NCBI GenBank assembly: GCA_023690525.1
Contig: CM043018.1
Location: 60,426,377-60,490,376, forward strand
Source: Holotrichia oblita
Taxonomy: Eukaryota > Arthropoda > Insecta > Coleoptera > Scarabaeidae
Direction of reading: 5' to 3'
DNA: 64,000 bases
The translations under genes and the position numbers were made by a program. Shown one piece after another: positions 1 to 12,754 of the stretch (position 1 is the first letter of the stretch; every line of letters starts with the position of its first letter). The notes under the pieces were generated by a model. That model made no database searches. It saw only the letters and a list, made by a program, of their open reading frames with translations, and was not told where the DNA came from.

Positions 1-2437
1 GCTGTAAAATAATCAGCTGGTAGACGACCCTCTTAAGTATTGCAAGCTACGTCATCATGTATTATGTCGTCGTAGATAAATAATCATTTTTCAGATTAAA
101 TTGCTTCTATTGTTTTTTCATAGTATTTTATTTGACTTCGTCCCTTTTCACGCATTATAGCGAATTACTGTATATGATATAATGTTACTATATACGTATT
201 GTATGTATATCAGGAAATATTGATTGACTTATTGAATAAAAATTTGATTATCAATAATAATAATTAATTTTAAATATGTATACTAATTGTTGTGCAAATG
301 CAAGAGGGTTGTAAGTCATAGGCTTAAAAGTATATACATATATTTCAATATATAGATATATGTATATGCAGATATTAACTGTAGCGTATTTTATACATAT
401 GTAAAGCCGTATACCTAAGACATAAAGTTGACCAAACAAATAGTTAATCAGAGATTAAATCGTTATCAGCACCCCGCAAAGTAGGTGATTCAGTGCTTTT
501 ATCTGCTATAGTACATATTTCTGTGTTGTCATTCACAAGAGTTCACAGTGTGACAGAGGACAAACTTAAACGATATCACTCTAAATTTTCTGTCTTTTTT
601 ATAGTCACATTTGTTTTTAATTAAAGGTAATATTCTGAAGCAAACATGATACAAACATATTACTTTTGGGTTAAGAGTCAAACTTTATTGCTCAATATAA
701 TTGCTTTGTTAGTATGTATTAATGATATTATTATTATAAAGTTCACAATATTAATTATGTTTTTGGGAGTCAATGAAAAAAGTGCTACCTACCAGTCTAA
801 TTATAATTTCTACACGCTAGGACTTCAACTCATCTCTGTTGATTACACATATGTATGTACTTACATATGTACATCTATGATTCAGTGTCGCACTTACTCA
901 TATTCAGATTATCTACTTTGTTGTAAGTACCAGACATTCAGTCTACAATACTATCAAGCAAATATTGACTTCCTCCTTTTCTTAATACATAATACAACCT
1001 ATTCATACAATCCTGGTTAAACCCGTTGATTTAACATAAACCAATATTTTTCCATATAATCACTTAAATATATATATATATATAAATATAGTTTGCTGTT
1101 TAAAATGTAATTTAATGATTTTTATACCAAGCAATAATGTCAAGAAATATACAAATTTGCAATACACATTTACACCCTATTTTTCCCTAAAAACATATTT
1201 GTACTAAAAGCGGATCTCGCATAACAAGTTCTACACCAAAAACTCAAATTTAGACAGATATTGAAAATTTTTGAAATAAATCGAGGATCCATTCGACAAG
1301 ATGGAAACTATAATCAAAACCGCTAAAACAAATATTTTCGAAAGTTGATAAAACATTATTGTCAAAATGACCAACTGCTTTGGATGGAGTAGACAACATT
1401 ATTTATGTGTATTAGTATTCCAAAAACTACAGTTAATTTAAAATGCTCAATATGGAGACAACTCATAACATTCGGTACTGAAAGAACGTACTGAAATCAC
1501 ACGTGAATGTTGAGAGGCTTGTTTGCATGTTAACTGACTGGAGACAATGTGAAATTCTACCACGAAAATGTTATAAGAAAAGTATTAGGTACAAAGATTT
1601 TAGTATGAAATTTGATTTATTGTCAGGCATATGTTTTAAAGAAGACATAAAGCGACATTCTATCGCCTTAACCAAGCCTAAAGTAGCTTTACCTAAATTG
1701 TGTAGAGAAACAACAAGAACTAGAAATTCTACCATATCGTAGGTTTAAGTTAGCTAAGAAGAACAATGAAGCTGCTAAATGCTTGATTAAACGGATATTT
1801 AAAAAGAAAGCATCATAGCGGTATGAATATTGAATGGACTGAATATAATCCGATTTTCTCAAAGACAACTCAGGGTGGGTCAAAAAAGTTATGTGATAGC
1901 AAATATCAAATACCAAATTCTGATCCCAATATTTACCAAATTACTCTTAGACAAACGAGGTAATATAAAATGTAATACTCTTTTTGGCTATCAATCGCTT
2001 CTACAAAAAACAAAATTCTTAAGGTTGGTTAAAAGAATGTCCTATTAGAGTAAATGAGATATCTAAATGAACTAAATTCTCAGGAATCCAAATAGACTTA
2101 TAGATATAGAGAGATTAGAGAATAAAAATTGCAAATCATTATAATAGAGCTGCTGCGGTAAGTGAACTAAATAAAGCTATAAGTAACCAAGCACTAATTA
2201 AAATCACAGGCATTCCAGTTCCAAATGGCTTAAATCTTCTCTTCAATTGGACAGCGAGTATCATTCGAAAATTAAGTAAACACAAAATGAGCTACAAAGA
2301 ACATAATAACGGCGAAAGGAAAAATGGTTATCCTAATTATGAAAAAATTCGAACTATACGCGCGAGCTTATTTTTTAGGTTCGAACAAAATTGCACTTTA
2401 CAACTCGAATTTTTTTTTTGGTAATTCAACTCGTCAA
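1..2437. other. AT-rich gene-free DNA
   Basis: This stretch is AT-rich and low in complexity. Short open frames occur (for example 646-1020 and 1503-1742), but their composition is that of random AT-rich DNA (many I, Y, L, F, N residues) and no domain or splice structure is visible. Between about 1500 and 2300 the base composition is a little less extreme and may be very old decayed TE coding sequence. I cannot assign it to a family. Confidence 0.5.
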
Positions 2438-2489
2438 ATTGTCAGATAAAACGCTTCGTCCTACCGCACTCGCTGTTTTATCAGACAAT
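2438..2489. repeat. Imperfect inverted repeat
   Basis: ATTGTCAGATAAAAC (2438-2452) is matched by GTTTTATCAGACAAT (2475-2489), which is its reverse complement apart from one base, around a 22-nt GC-richer loop. It may be the core of a small MITE or a foldback sequence. No target duplication could be defined. Confidence 0.5.
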
Positions 2490-4590
2490 GTGATTCGTCG
2501 AAAGAAAAAAATTCTCGTTAAAACTTAAAGTTTATCTGAATAAAAAAATGAGCTATAGTGTTTACTCCCGATAATTCAGTATTATTATACATCGGAATAA
2601 GGAAGCGATGACAAAATTTTGAATATTTTTATATACGATGTAAAAAGAAATAAATGTACAATAGTTTTTATTACTAGTTATTAATGGTTCCATATTACTA
2701 TTAGATTTATCATTTTATTTTTCATAACGTCTTATTTAGATTTTTCGTAATTGTTAGTTCGTAAATATTAGTTTTCCTTTTTAAGAACTACAGTGGTGAA
2801 CAATTTAATTAAAGCATTTTTGAATAATAAAAATTCAATGATAGCCCTGAAAACAAAAAATATACTTTACTACAAATAGTAAAAAATGAACTACATACTC
2901 CACATAAAATTTGAATTGTAATCCAGAGCTATTTAATATATTTTTTGATTTAAAAATATATAACCACACTAATGAGATTTGTCAAATGATTTTCGTAATT
3001 TACATCCTTTAATGCAATTAAATTTTAACATAAAACTCGTTAAATAATAACAACGAAGTATATATCTTAATCTTTTAATAATAATATATTAATATATCTT
3101 AAACTTTTATTACAATATAGCTATGAAGATAATTTATAGCCAAGTAAAAACAATTAAAAGTATAAACTCTACAGACTTACTTGAGAATCGATGCTTCCGT
3201 AATTTTTATTCATCGTTGTAAATCACAATTACAAAAAAAAAGTAAATCAAAATAATATCTTTGGGTTATTCAAGCTTTATTTGTCAACGATCGACTATTA
3301 TTGCTATGTTTTAACTAAATAAATTCAAATTAACATTTTAAAATCATACATTAATTTACTACACGTGTGGATACAAATGCGTGCATTTCATTCGCGGTCC
3401 CCCCACCCTCCTTGCTTGTTTCTCTTGATTATTTTAGATATCAATTGCTAACCGCATATCATTTTACTAACATTCTGTATTACGTTATATATCGCTCAAT
3501 AATTATTTATTTTTATATTTTACAATGTAATTAGGTAAAACCCAAGTCAAAAAATATATTTATACGCCATCATGCTTAGGTAAACGCAATAAAAGGCTGG
3601 CATAATGAAACTAACTTTGAATCTGAACTAGCACCTTGAATTTAGGGAGAGCTACATTTTATCAATGGTTTTATGAACAGAAAAATGATACTGGAAGCGT
3701 TATTGTTATTAATTGTTTTAGCAGAAAATGTTGTTAATAGAAGGTTTACTGTTTATTTATTCGGCATATTGGGACGATGTTCATTTCTTCGATGTCATAT
3801 TTTTTTAGTTGTGACGTCATCGATCTTTTGTTTAATCAGCAAACTACAACATCAAAATTAGATAGCTTTGTGTATTCCCTTTACAGCCATACAGCATAAG
3901 AATATCATAACATATTTAAAAAATTGTAGAAAATTCTAGGAAAATTTTGCATGGCACTAATGTCAGTATTAATGTTTTTTTTTACTATATTGCCGCTACT
4001 TGCCAACAAGTATATATCAATGTATAATATAATAATCAAACAAAATACAGGATATAAAAGTAATTTAATACAAGGGATAATCTATACATTATGATGTCCT
4101 TAATCTCTAACATGTCCTGTACTTATAAACTTCGAATATATTTTTGCAACCATTTATTACAGAATAGACTGAATTCTCTTTCGATCTCACAATCATTAAT
4201 ATTTTATACGATTCATTTCTGTTAATCGTGTCAAGTTTAGTTTTTGTTGTACAATATAGAAAATATAGAATATGTATAATACAATGAAAAACAAACAAAA
4301 CAAAATACAGTCACTATCAACTCAAACAACTGCGACAATCAGTAAGAATAGAAAATAGCAATAATAAAGATTAACAAGAACTTCTGTTCAGAATCATCAT
4401 CAACAGTTTAACGAACAGCATTGCAAAACGTAAACGGCAATATTTTCGTAAGTACACTGATCAAACTGACAGCAAGGTGACAGTTATGTTTTTTTTTATG
4501 AAACTCTCCATTTTTTATTGGAGAATCTAAAAGCACAGATGTTTTTACCTACGACAAAGTAAATATGGTTGGTGGTTACATCGGGAAATT
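2490..4590. other. AT-rich gene-free DNA
   Basis: I see no gene, RNA or clear mobile element here. The short open frame at 3673-3861 is hydrophobic but has no homology I recognise and no supporting context. Confidence 0.5.
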
Positions 4591-5400
4591 TTGAAGAAAA
4601 ATTATTGTGAAAATGAGAAAATTCACAGAACGTGGAAGAAGCGAAACCTCTGTGAGGGCAGTTCACCGAAAGCAGTCACAAAGCGGAAAAAGACAGGAAA
4701 TCCTGCACCCAAAACCTACAAGGAGACACTCACGACAATAGGGATGGCCATTCTGCCTGAGGATTGTCCTAAGAGCTCCATCTCGCAGGAGCAGGCGGAC
4801 CAGAACCGAAACTTCTTGCTGTTAGAAATGTACAAGATAGAAGTCGGAGGACCGGAACCAGGATTTAGTGAGGTCCGACACCGTGGCTGCCTGGACACGA
4901 GCACCTGCTCGTGGCTTGCGGGTATTGTCCGCAGCTGTATCCCCTGAGAAGGTGTCAAACTGAAACTGGTCGTGAGGGAGGAAGACTTGCCAAAACCCGT
5001 CAGGGGCATGGCTTGGGTCGCAGGCCCTTCCGTGGAACCTGAAAAGCGTCTGCACCGACTCCACGTGCAGAACCGCAAGTTAAACACTGGCTGTTGGAGG
5101 GTGCTCAGGGCCAAAGCTGACCTGAAAGGGCGGCAGGTGGTGTTCGCCATGAACGAGAGCCAGTGGAAAACTATCAAAGAATGCTACGGTGGCATACTGC
5201 GTATGTAATTCTCCCTCGTACCGTTCTGACTTTTGGGACGAAGGGAAAAGGAAGAAGCAGGAACCACTGAAGATGCAGAGATGGAAACTGCCGAGGCAGG
5301 ACCATCAACACAGATGTCTCCGGGACCTGGTGGGGACGCAGATACTGAACCGAGTGTGGGTTCTCCATAGTCTGCAGGAACTGCAGGCACCATCGCGGAC
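4591..5400 (+). pseudogene. LINE ORF1 remnant, DUF4780-like
   Basis: One reading frame runs from 4591 to 5208 and is broken only by an in-frame TGA at 4945-4947. Before the stop it reads RGCLDTSTCSWLAGIV. After it come EEDLPKPVRGMAWVAGP and a segment ending in SQWKTIKECYGGILRM. This resembles the DUF4780-type domain found in the first ORF of some insect non-LTR elements, by recollection of the family pattern and not by a search. The region to about 5400 is acidic and low in complexity (ETAEAGPSTQMSPGPGG). In retroelements such proteins are thought to bind the element's RNA. This copy is not functional. The family assignment is moderately sure; that it is LINE ORF1 rests mainly on its position upstream of the RT. 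Confidence 0.6.
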
Positions 5401-5559
5401 TTCCTGACGAAGGCTCAACTGGTGGACCTCCTGCGAACTCCGCCAGGCGAAACAGACACAGCAGGACAAGAACATCGGAACCGCGGAAATAAGGCGACTT
5501 TTGAAATGGCTAGCCGTGCGCAGGGTATCGATATCACCGTCTGCACACTGCGCTGCGCG

Positions 5560-7245
5560 AAGTAGGTGGTGCAGTGGCATGTGTCGGATGAGCCGTTTCT
5601 CTCTGATCATTCTATATTGAAATACCACAGGTAAGTCACATATCGTGTATAAACCCTAGGAGCTGCAATTGGGATGCTTACCGGAAGCGCCTGGGAACTA
5701 CAAAGACGTGCAGTCGAGCCAACGGTGACAAGGTGGATCGACGCCATGATGAGAAACAGAACGGTTCATGTGTCACAGAACCTCTGTACTATAAAGGCGA
5801 CCCGACCGTGGCAGCTGGCTGCCCACAGGGCGCAGTGTTGTCACCCTTGCCGTGGTGCCTGGTGGTGGATAGCCTGCTTTTCGATCTTCGGACGGCGGGC
5901 TTCCATGCACAGGACTATGCCGATGACATCACTATCATGATCTGCGGCAAATACGAGGGCGTGATATCCGAGAGGATGCAAGTCGCACTCAAACTCGTAA
6001 AAAGGTGGTGTAAAAGAGAAGGGTTAACTGTTAACTCTAGGAAAACGACTATGGTCGCGTTCACTCGAAGAAGGAAGCTTTCCAGACTTCAGTGTCCGAC
6101 CATTTTCGGCTCAAAGATACTCGTATCTTCTGAGGTCAAATATCTGGGGATGACTTTGGACGCCAAATTGACATACAAACCACACGTGGAACAGGTAACA
6201 AACAAAGCCACTTATTGGCTTGTAGAGGAATGTTTGGTAAAACGTGGAGGCTGAAACCTATAATGGTACACCGGCTGTACAAGAAAGTTATACTACCTTC
6301 TATAACTTATGCATCGTTGGTCTGGTGACACAAAGCTAATTTGGGCTATGCGGCCAACGCACTCAGTAATGTCCAGAGGATTGCCTGTTTAGACTGCAGC
6401 GATGGAGGCGATCCGTGGGCTTCCTCCACTGCAGCTTGTTCTGTGGTCCGAGGCAGTCCTAGGAGCTTGCAGAGCAAAATGTAGTGGATGCAGGGGTTTC
6501 TCCGGCAAAACGGGAGAATTGGAATCTGAAGAGATGGTGAAACTGAGGACAAAGCTTTTAGCCCAGGGAGCTCTGCGTCCATCTTCCAAGCCGAAGTAAT
6601 CGCGATCCAGACCTGCGTAGAAGGCATATTAAATTGCCCGCAGGGTAATGGAGCAGTGGAAATCCTTTCTGGCAGTCAAGCCGCTCTAAAGCACTACAGG
6701 CTGTCAGGTTTGACTCCGAGGTAGTGCCACACTGCAATAGGACTCTTATGAAACTGGCGGAACGTCACAATACCACGGTGAGATGGGTGCCTGACCACTC
6801 TAGAATCAGAGGTAATGAAATGGCTGACAAATTAGCTAGAGGTGCCAGTGAGGGACCACTCGTGGGTCCAGAACCTACATGTGCGAACTCCTATGGCAGC
6901 ACCAAAGCCTTTGTTCGAACTCGCTGCAAGGCATTTTGCTCCCATTGGAATGCACTTGGCGACATGAGACACTGTAAAACTGTCGGAATTCGGCCGTATG
7001 TGAAAAAAACTGTGTAAGGCAGGTTCTATGAGCAGGGTCAGGCTGAGGTTACTCACAGGAATCTTCCGGTCACTGCGCACTAAACAAACATCTGCATCGC
7101 ATGGACAGTGGACAGGGAGAGGCGGAGTTACTTCGGGGTCGCGCATCTGGACGATCCCGGAGAAAGAAAAGTAACTCTCGACCAGGTTGCGGACTTCTAT
7201 GTCCGAGTGCAACCTGGCTAAGAGGAGTAAAACAGCACGGGGCAC
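5560..7245 (+). pseudogene. LINE ORF2 remnant: endonuclease tail, RT, RNase H
   Basis: At 5569-5630 the translation WHVSDEPFLSDHS matches the C-terminal end of LINE AP-endonucleases (a ...SDEPSLSDH-type motif). The RT follows in 5733-6254, with CPQGAVLSPLPW and the catalytic FHAQDYADDITI (YADD box near 5918-5929), then KTTMVAFTRR and VKYLGMTLDAKLTYKPHV. A frameshift near 6235 moves the next block (KPIMVHRLYKKVILPSITYA) to another frame. RNase H is split between about 6590-6720 and 6724-7017 (VRWVPDHSRIRGNEMADKLARGAS). In an active element this protein nicks target DNA and performs target-primed reverse transcription. Here there are several frameshifts and stops, and most of the endonuclease is deleted. 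Confidence 0.88.
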
Positions 7246-7311
7246 AATAGGCCTTCTTTATGGCCGAGCTTGCCCTTACGATTCTTCCATCAGTGCAATC
7301 CCCAAAAAAAA

Positions 7312-9574
7312 AGTATACGTATTGTCAAAACTGCGCGTTTTTGAACAAACTTTTCGTAAATACAATTGTTTATGATTTGCTACGAATAATTAAACTCATC
7401 CAGTTAACAGTATTTTAAGACGATGTAGAACAAGTGAATATTAACTGTCCTCCCTGTCAAAACGTTCAGTTTTGTATTTGTATAAAAAATATCAATATCT
7501 TATTATGTTCAAATAGCAACTAATATTATTTCGGTCTATTGCATATAATACGTTTAAAATGTGTGTTTCCTCATAACTAAATGTCATGTATGTGGTACAT
7601 ACACATATATATAAATGAACACATTTTAACCAAGTTTCAATAAAATCCAAGTTAATGGGAAGGTAACAGCTGTCTTTTTATGGTACTCTAGTACCTACTA
7701 AATTTTGAAAATATTAACTCATACAGTAAATGTTGAAAAAAGTATGTTCTAAAGAGATAAGTTCGTGATATTTCAGATAAAAATATAGAAGTGATACCAA
7801 AAACAGTTTCAAAATTGTAAAAGTAGTTCAAAACTAATTGATATTTAAAGTTTTACGCACTTACTTACCACTGGTAAACTTACTTAGGGATGTAGCACAG
7901 CAGAGCACAACTTATAGGTGGACGTAGTAAGGTCAAATTTCAAAAAAAAATCGAAGTAGAGCCAACCAATATTATAGTAGTATACCTGGTTTCGTGTAAG
8001 CAAATAGGCTTGGCTATGAAATGCTTTTTTACAAAAAGTATTCACAATTTATTGAATATAATCTTTTGATAATGATCGTAATCACAATATTTTGTTCGTC
8101 AAATACTGATGTCAAGTATTGTTATAAGTAAATGATATATTTCGTAGGAATAAAAACCAGATAATAAGTACCTACGTCAAGAAATTTCTTAACAAAAATA
8201 TTGTTAGATTAATAAGAATGCGTGGTGGGTGCTTATAATAATACATTTCTTTTTATCGCGATTTCAATTAAAAATTGTGTAAAATTCTTGTTAGAGAATT
8301 CCTTTCATTACTACATTGCTTGCATAATTACATACTTTTATAATAATAAAACGAAATCAAGTAGAAGTCAATAACACTTATTCTAGTTACATTCTTCCGT
8401 CGCACAACAGTCTGTCTGAAGCAAATAAAGATAAACCATTTTCCGCGTGAAATATTCCACTGACAATACAACAAGAACCCTTTGAACTCATGACATGATT
8501 AAGTAAATAAGTAGTTTTCCGTATTTAAGTCCAAACTCAGTACAAAAAATAGTAAGTATGTACAAGAAATACAATAACAATAACATAAATTTGATTGACG
8601 TCGGTTTTTTGTTGTGATTAATTACGTAATATCAGTTTGTAATACAAATATGTATGCAATCATCTAATATACATTATAACACGTCATACACGATGACAAA
8701 TTTTTCAATTAATAACTAATGCAGTGTTGTATATATAAATATATGCAAAGTTATAGCGATAACAATCTCAGAAATAATAATAGTATATCTACGTGCAAAT
8801 ATAATTTTGGTTAATTGCTATTTGCAAAACCGCTTTGCCGCTTTTCGTTTTGAAATTATACACTTTCATGTTAAAGTTTTTTCCAATGTTCATCATTCCT
8901 AATTTTTGAAAGACATTATCCCTAATTTTTAAAAGTGGTTACAGGGATCAAAGTTGTCGTCAGGCTTTTACAGACGTTGTTGACGACTGCTCTTCTTGAG
9001 GATTCTTTAACATATAGAAAGTTTCATGTTTTTGACGTTTCTAGTCGCTGTACCTACTAAAGAAATCACAACAATTGTTGAACATGCTCTGTAGAAAAAA
9101 GTATGCTAATAATATTACAGAAATATTGCTGAAACTCTAACTAACCCGGAAGCCCTCATAACAGAGACTCAGACCGTGGAAGCCTTCGATAACACTTGTA
9201 TGTTATTACGATTAATAAGTACACAAACCATAACTTCATTATAGGACAACCAAACAGACCATTGCTTTTATTATTATTGTTCTTGTACTAAATTTAAATT
9301 AATTTATTCGTATGTTATTTAAAATGATAACTGCTTCACTTATATTTAGTTTCCCAAATAGATACAGAAACAGAATAACGGAAAAATTAGTAGAGAAATT
9401 AGTAGTAGAAAATAGTACTACTAGCCATAATTCTTACAATATTAGCTTCCACCTGCTCGTTAAGATCATTTTGTATATATGAGTGATTTGTTTTCGATCA
9501 TTATTGTCCATAAACACAAAATTCTGACCAATTAGCTGTAAACCAGAGGGAATAGCATGATGTCGAATATACGA
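7312..9574. other. AT-rich gene-free DNA
   Basis: No coding region, RNA gene or mobile-element terminus could be supported. Composition is uniformly AT-rich. Confidence 0.5.
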
Positions 9575-10320
9575 TTTGAAAATGGCTTAGATGTTTAGCC
9601 GCAGGCGCCTAGGCGTTAGCCCATAACCTGCATTTTTCACGTACCACAGCGCACATAACAAGTTATGAGCCTTGAAACTGTCACCCACTATCTCACCGCC
9701 CGCACGAGACCGACACCTCGCGGAGAGGACCGGCGAGCCAGAGGGCTCCTCTCCCCCGTGCTACCCATGTTAGACAAGTTTCCTTGTCAACGTTGGACGG
9801 GTCACCGCTGGAGACGCTTTAGCGAACTCCTACCTCACATCTAACCCCACGGGGCCTAGGCCTCCTTGCTGATGGCAACTATCGGCCAAGCGTGGGAAAC
9901 GGAATCCGTAGGGTCCCAGAGTCACCGAGTTGTTTTAGGATGAAACCAGAGGTTTCCCCAACCAGACAACCAGCGGCCGGACTACTCCTCGGCGAACCGA
10001 CTTTTGTCCTCCCCTACTATCTTCGCCAAATTCTCTCGCCACGCCCGTTTCCCTGAGTGTGGTCACCAAGGATGGGGTAGTGCAGCTGCAGAGTTCTCTA
10101 GGTAAGCGCCGTAGGGTGCCTCACTTACCCACTGTATATTCCGACGGTTAGCGGCCGGACACCGAAGCGTCCTCCCCTATATACGAAGTCTACTCCCGCC
10201 ACGCCCGTTGCCCTGAAACTATGAAATCAGGGATTGGGTAGTGCAGCCGCAGAGTTTTAAGGGTCGACGCTATAGGGTAAACGCCGACCCTGATGATTTC
10301 GGATATATCACAACCGTCTC
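9575..10320. repeat. GC-rich repeat block with a tandem ~178-bp duplication
   Basis: A sharply bounded GC-rich segment sits in AT-rich DNA. Its second half is two diverged tandem copies. Both start at GCGGCCGGAC (9973 and 10151), run through CGCCACGCCCGTT and reach GGTAGTGCAGC(T/C)GCAGAGTT, at a period of about 178 bp. No open frame covers it. The GC-rich tandem organisation resembles 5' UTR/promoter monomers of non-LTR elements, but this is only a suggestion. It could equally be a fragment of an unknown repeat. Confidence 0.6.
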
Positions 10321-10344
10321 ATTATACCCGAAATTCTATACGCA

Positions 10345-10566
10345 ATGTGTCTCCCTATGAGTAGCAAAAAAAGTTCCAGTGGAGAGCTGAGCCGCCAAAG
10401 CATTTTTTATTCAATGACCTCACACAAAGATTATCCTTTGTTGACCGAACAGCTCGAACTTCGACTAGTTAAGTTACAGGACGTTGATCCATTATTTTAT
10501 CAAGATATCAGTTCCGATGTTATTGTGTCTACTCTAGCGTTCTTAGTTAACCTTCCGGACAAGAAG
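10345..10566. other. Unassigned segment with a short open frame
   Basis: A 78-codon open frame on the plus strand (10345-10581) begins just inside the end of the GC-rich block and reads into the Tc1 relic. Composition is not AT-biased, yet I recognise no domain. It is probably TE-derived spacer and not a gene. Confidence 0.3.
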
Positions 10567-10925
10567 TTTATTCGGCCGTGAAAATGTTCTTCTTGTAGCC
10601 TATACGTTTGATCGTACTCACGAAAATTGCACGTTACCCTCTGCGATTAAATTTATTCACTATTTTTGCGCTGTTTTTCTGCAATTTCGTTTACTTATTG
10701 ATCAGAATAGTCAATACTTTGTTGGTGTAGTTACTTTGGGCAGCCCTGGAGGTGTATAATCTTCTAATTTGCTTATATCTCGAAATCTACGAATTATATG
10801 CTTTACTGTAGATTTCGATATATTCAATTTTTTTTCCTAATTGTCTGTTGGCATATCTTTCTTTATGCATGGTAATTATTGCAAGACCAATCGATTTACT
10901 GCGATCTACTTTTTCCCAGTAATAT
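10567..10925 (-). pseudogene. Tc1-like transposase N-terminal relic
   Basis: Read on the minus strand, the block gives EKVDRSKSIGLAIITMHKE, then after a frameshift KSTVKHIIRRFRDISKLEDY followed by PGLPKVTTPTKY, then KNSAKIVNKFNRRG and VSTIKRIGYKKNIF. This is the paired helix-turn-helix DNA-binding region, GRPR-like linker and second HTH of Tc1-family transposases. Only this N-terminal part is present. No DDE catalytic domain follows at lower coordinates. Frameshifts and stops make it a dead fragment. Its TIRs were not found. Confidence 0.75.
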
Positions 10926-11897
10926 TAATTTTTTGTAGTACTTCTAATAATTGTCACACGTAATCTGATAATAATCCACATGACATGTAAAATGTTGTAG
11001 TGGATGAGGGGTACTATAGTTACACAAATTTGTATAAGAACTTTATCTTCACTATCGTCAAAGAGGGTTCTATTGAAGATATTGTGAGCTTTACTTATAA
11101 TCGAACGCGGGCATTCTAAATCGCATTTAAAATGTGCTCTGTTTTCCAAACTTCCGCGACTGAATGTATATATACGGGGTAATTCACAGAACTGCTTCGT
11201 TAGAACTTTTTGCTGTTCTTGAAATTCAACATTTCTGAAAACTTGTAGTTATAACTGATATCATCTGGACTCATCAGCAAAATTATTTGCGCGGTTGTAC
11301 CACTTCCGGTTTACCGGAAGTTGACGCCAACCTTCTTAATTTAAGTAGCATGGTATATTTTCTATGAGTTTTTTGTATCGGGCATGCAATTTTGCATCAG
11401 AACTTACTGACATTGCAGCTAAGATAAAGTAACAATTGCTTTGACATTCAAGCATTACTAAGATTTTAAAATACATTAAATGAAATATTTTGATACTTAC
11501 ATCAGAAAAGCGCTTATAACTCGAAAATCGGCAAAAATATAGACTAGTATATCTAATAATAGAAGACGTAGAATATATTAAGCGTATTCGAAACTGCAAT
11601 AATATACAGTTATGTATGTTCCGTTAAAAAAAGTTACTTTTATCGTCATAAAGTTGGTTAAAATGAACGTTAGTTTTGGACGACCTTGAATAAATTATGA
11701 TAAATTTTGGGACATAAATTTGATATATACTAATTCGGCCAATAACATGCCAAATATGAGGTCTTTAGCTGCAATGTCAGTAAGTTCTGATGCAGAATTG
11801 CATGCCCGATACAAAAAACTCATAGAAAATATACTTATCTTTTAATTCCTGATTTATTCCCACTTAGAGGTCAATAAAACAATAAATAATTAAATAC

Positions 11898-11960
11898 CAA
11901 TTTATTCCATAACATATAATAATATGTTTTCGTTAAATAACTTCTTCAGTGGAAGAAATT
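11898..11960 (-). ncRNA. Hammerhead ribozyme in left Penelope terminal repeat
   Basis: The minus strand carries the same hammerhead as the right terminal repeat (12691-12754), because the two repeats are inverted copies. Core CTGAAGA and CGAAA are conserved, as are stem II (GTTA/TAAC) and the AT-rich stem III. The outermost stem I pair present in the right copy is lost here because the sequence beyond 11960 is unique. Confidence 0.65.
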
Positions 11961-12413
11961 AAATTAAACAATTTAAGCGACACAATAAAACACGAATTAA
12001 AAAAATCAGACATTCACATAACTTTCATACCTACCAACAATAGACATTTATTCACAAATTTAAAAACACCCATTAAACATGGTAATCAAAGTAATGTCGT
12101 TTATAAATTAGATTGCAAAGATTGTAATAAATGTTATATCGGACAAACCAAACAATATTTAAAGAAACGAATTTATAACCATCAATACACTGTTACACAT
12201 AACGTCACCGCTGAAACTGCTTTATCTAAGCACTCTAAAGATAGACGACATAATTTTGATTTTCAAAACACTGAAATTTTAAAAAAGGAAAATAATTATA
12301 AAAAAAGATTAATTTACGAAATGATATACATTAAAAAAGATGAAAACGCGGTAAATTTTAGAACGGATATTGATAATTTAAGCGTTATATATAACAATTT
12401 AATTCACACCTGA
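11949..12413 (+). pseudogene. Penelope-like protein, C-terminal GIY-YIG endonuclease (RT missing)
   Basis: This is a 154-codon open frame. Around residues 45-66 it reads NVVYKLDCKDCNKCYIGQTK, which contains the GIY-YIG nuclease core (VYKL ... CYIGQT) with the CxxC preceding it that is typical of Penelope-like elements, followed by LKKRIYNHQ. Later come FDFQNTEILKKENNYKKRL and YEMIYIKK, also characteristic of the PLE endonuclease C-terminus. In an intact element the domain nicks target DNA for reverse transcription. The upstream RT domain is missing, and the apparent ATG lies inside the left terminal repeat, so this is the 3' part of a longer ORF and not a real independent gene. The remaining frame is undisturbed, which suggests a fairly recent insertion. 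Confidence 0.88.
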
Positions 12414-12690
12414 ATTTTATTAATTTTAAGCTCTTGACTAGGTTTTTTGGCCATGTTTTTCCCTAGTCCTTGAACAGAATTGTTAGAGCTTGACAAAAAA
12501 TAGATTGATATACGAATAATTCAAATCATTTCAATTTCTAATGTTGTATTAAATCACTATTCCTTCATAATTACTTGTGAATATAATTAAAATTCGATAT
12601 ATCAATGAATTGTTTGTTTTTTAGATAATTTTGTTGATAGGCATGGCAATTTATATTTATATTATTAGTAATTTGACACATATTACATGT

Positions 12691-12754
12691 CAATTTCTTC
12701 CACTGAAGAAGTTATTTAACGAAAACATATTATTATATGTTATGGAATAAATTG
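12691..12754 (+). ncRNA. Hammerhead ribozyme in right Penelope terminal repeat
   Basis: The fold was derived by hand. Stem I pairs CAATTTCTTCCA (12691-12702) with TGGAATAAATTG (12743-12754), 11 of 12 pairs. The first core strand is CTGAAGA (12703-12709). An unpaired A is followed by stem II, GTTA/TAAC (12711-12720, 2-nt loop as drawn, or 3 bp with a 4-nt loop). The second core is GAA (12721-12723). Stem III is seven pairs (12724-12730 with 12735-12741, loop TATT). The predicted cleavage site is after A12742 in the context UUA. Hammerheads are known in Penelope-like terminal repeats. All invariant core bases are present, but stem II is weak, so activity is uncertain. Confidence 0.72.

Larger units (their letters stand above)
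4591..7310 (+). mobile_element. Decayed non-LTR retrotransposon (R1/Jockey-like)
   Basis: A GC-richer island in AT-rich DNA holds, in the normal LINE order, an ORF1-like region, the last residues of an AP-like endonuclease, reverse transcriptase, RNase H and a C-terminal segment. An A-rich run near 7300-7311 may be the 3' end. The coding phase shifts several times and stops interrupt it, so the copy is dead. Most of the endonuclease is missing between about 5500 and 5570, which points to an internal deletion. An RNase H domain after the RT suggests an R1/I/Jockey-group clade. The exact clade is not certain. Confidence 0.85.

Noticed and set aside
646..1020. 124-codon open frame
   Set aside because: AT-driven composition, no domain, no splice or promoter signal. 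Probably chance.
11240..11300. Second hammerhead suggested by CTGATGAGTCC on the minus strand of the foldback arm
   Set aside because: The first core strand is present, but no GGAC-GAAA partner follows within a plausible distance, and the other arm has CTTATGAGTCC. It does not fold as a hammerhead.
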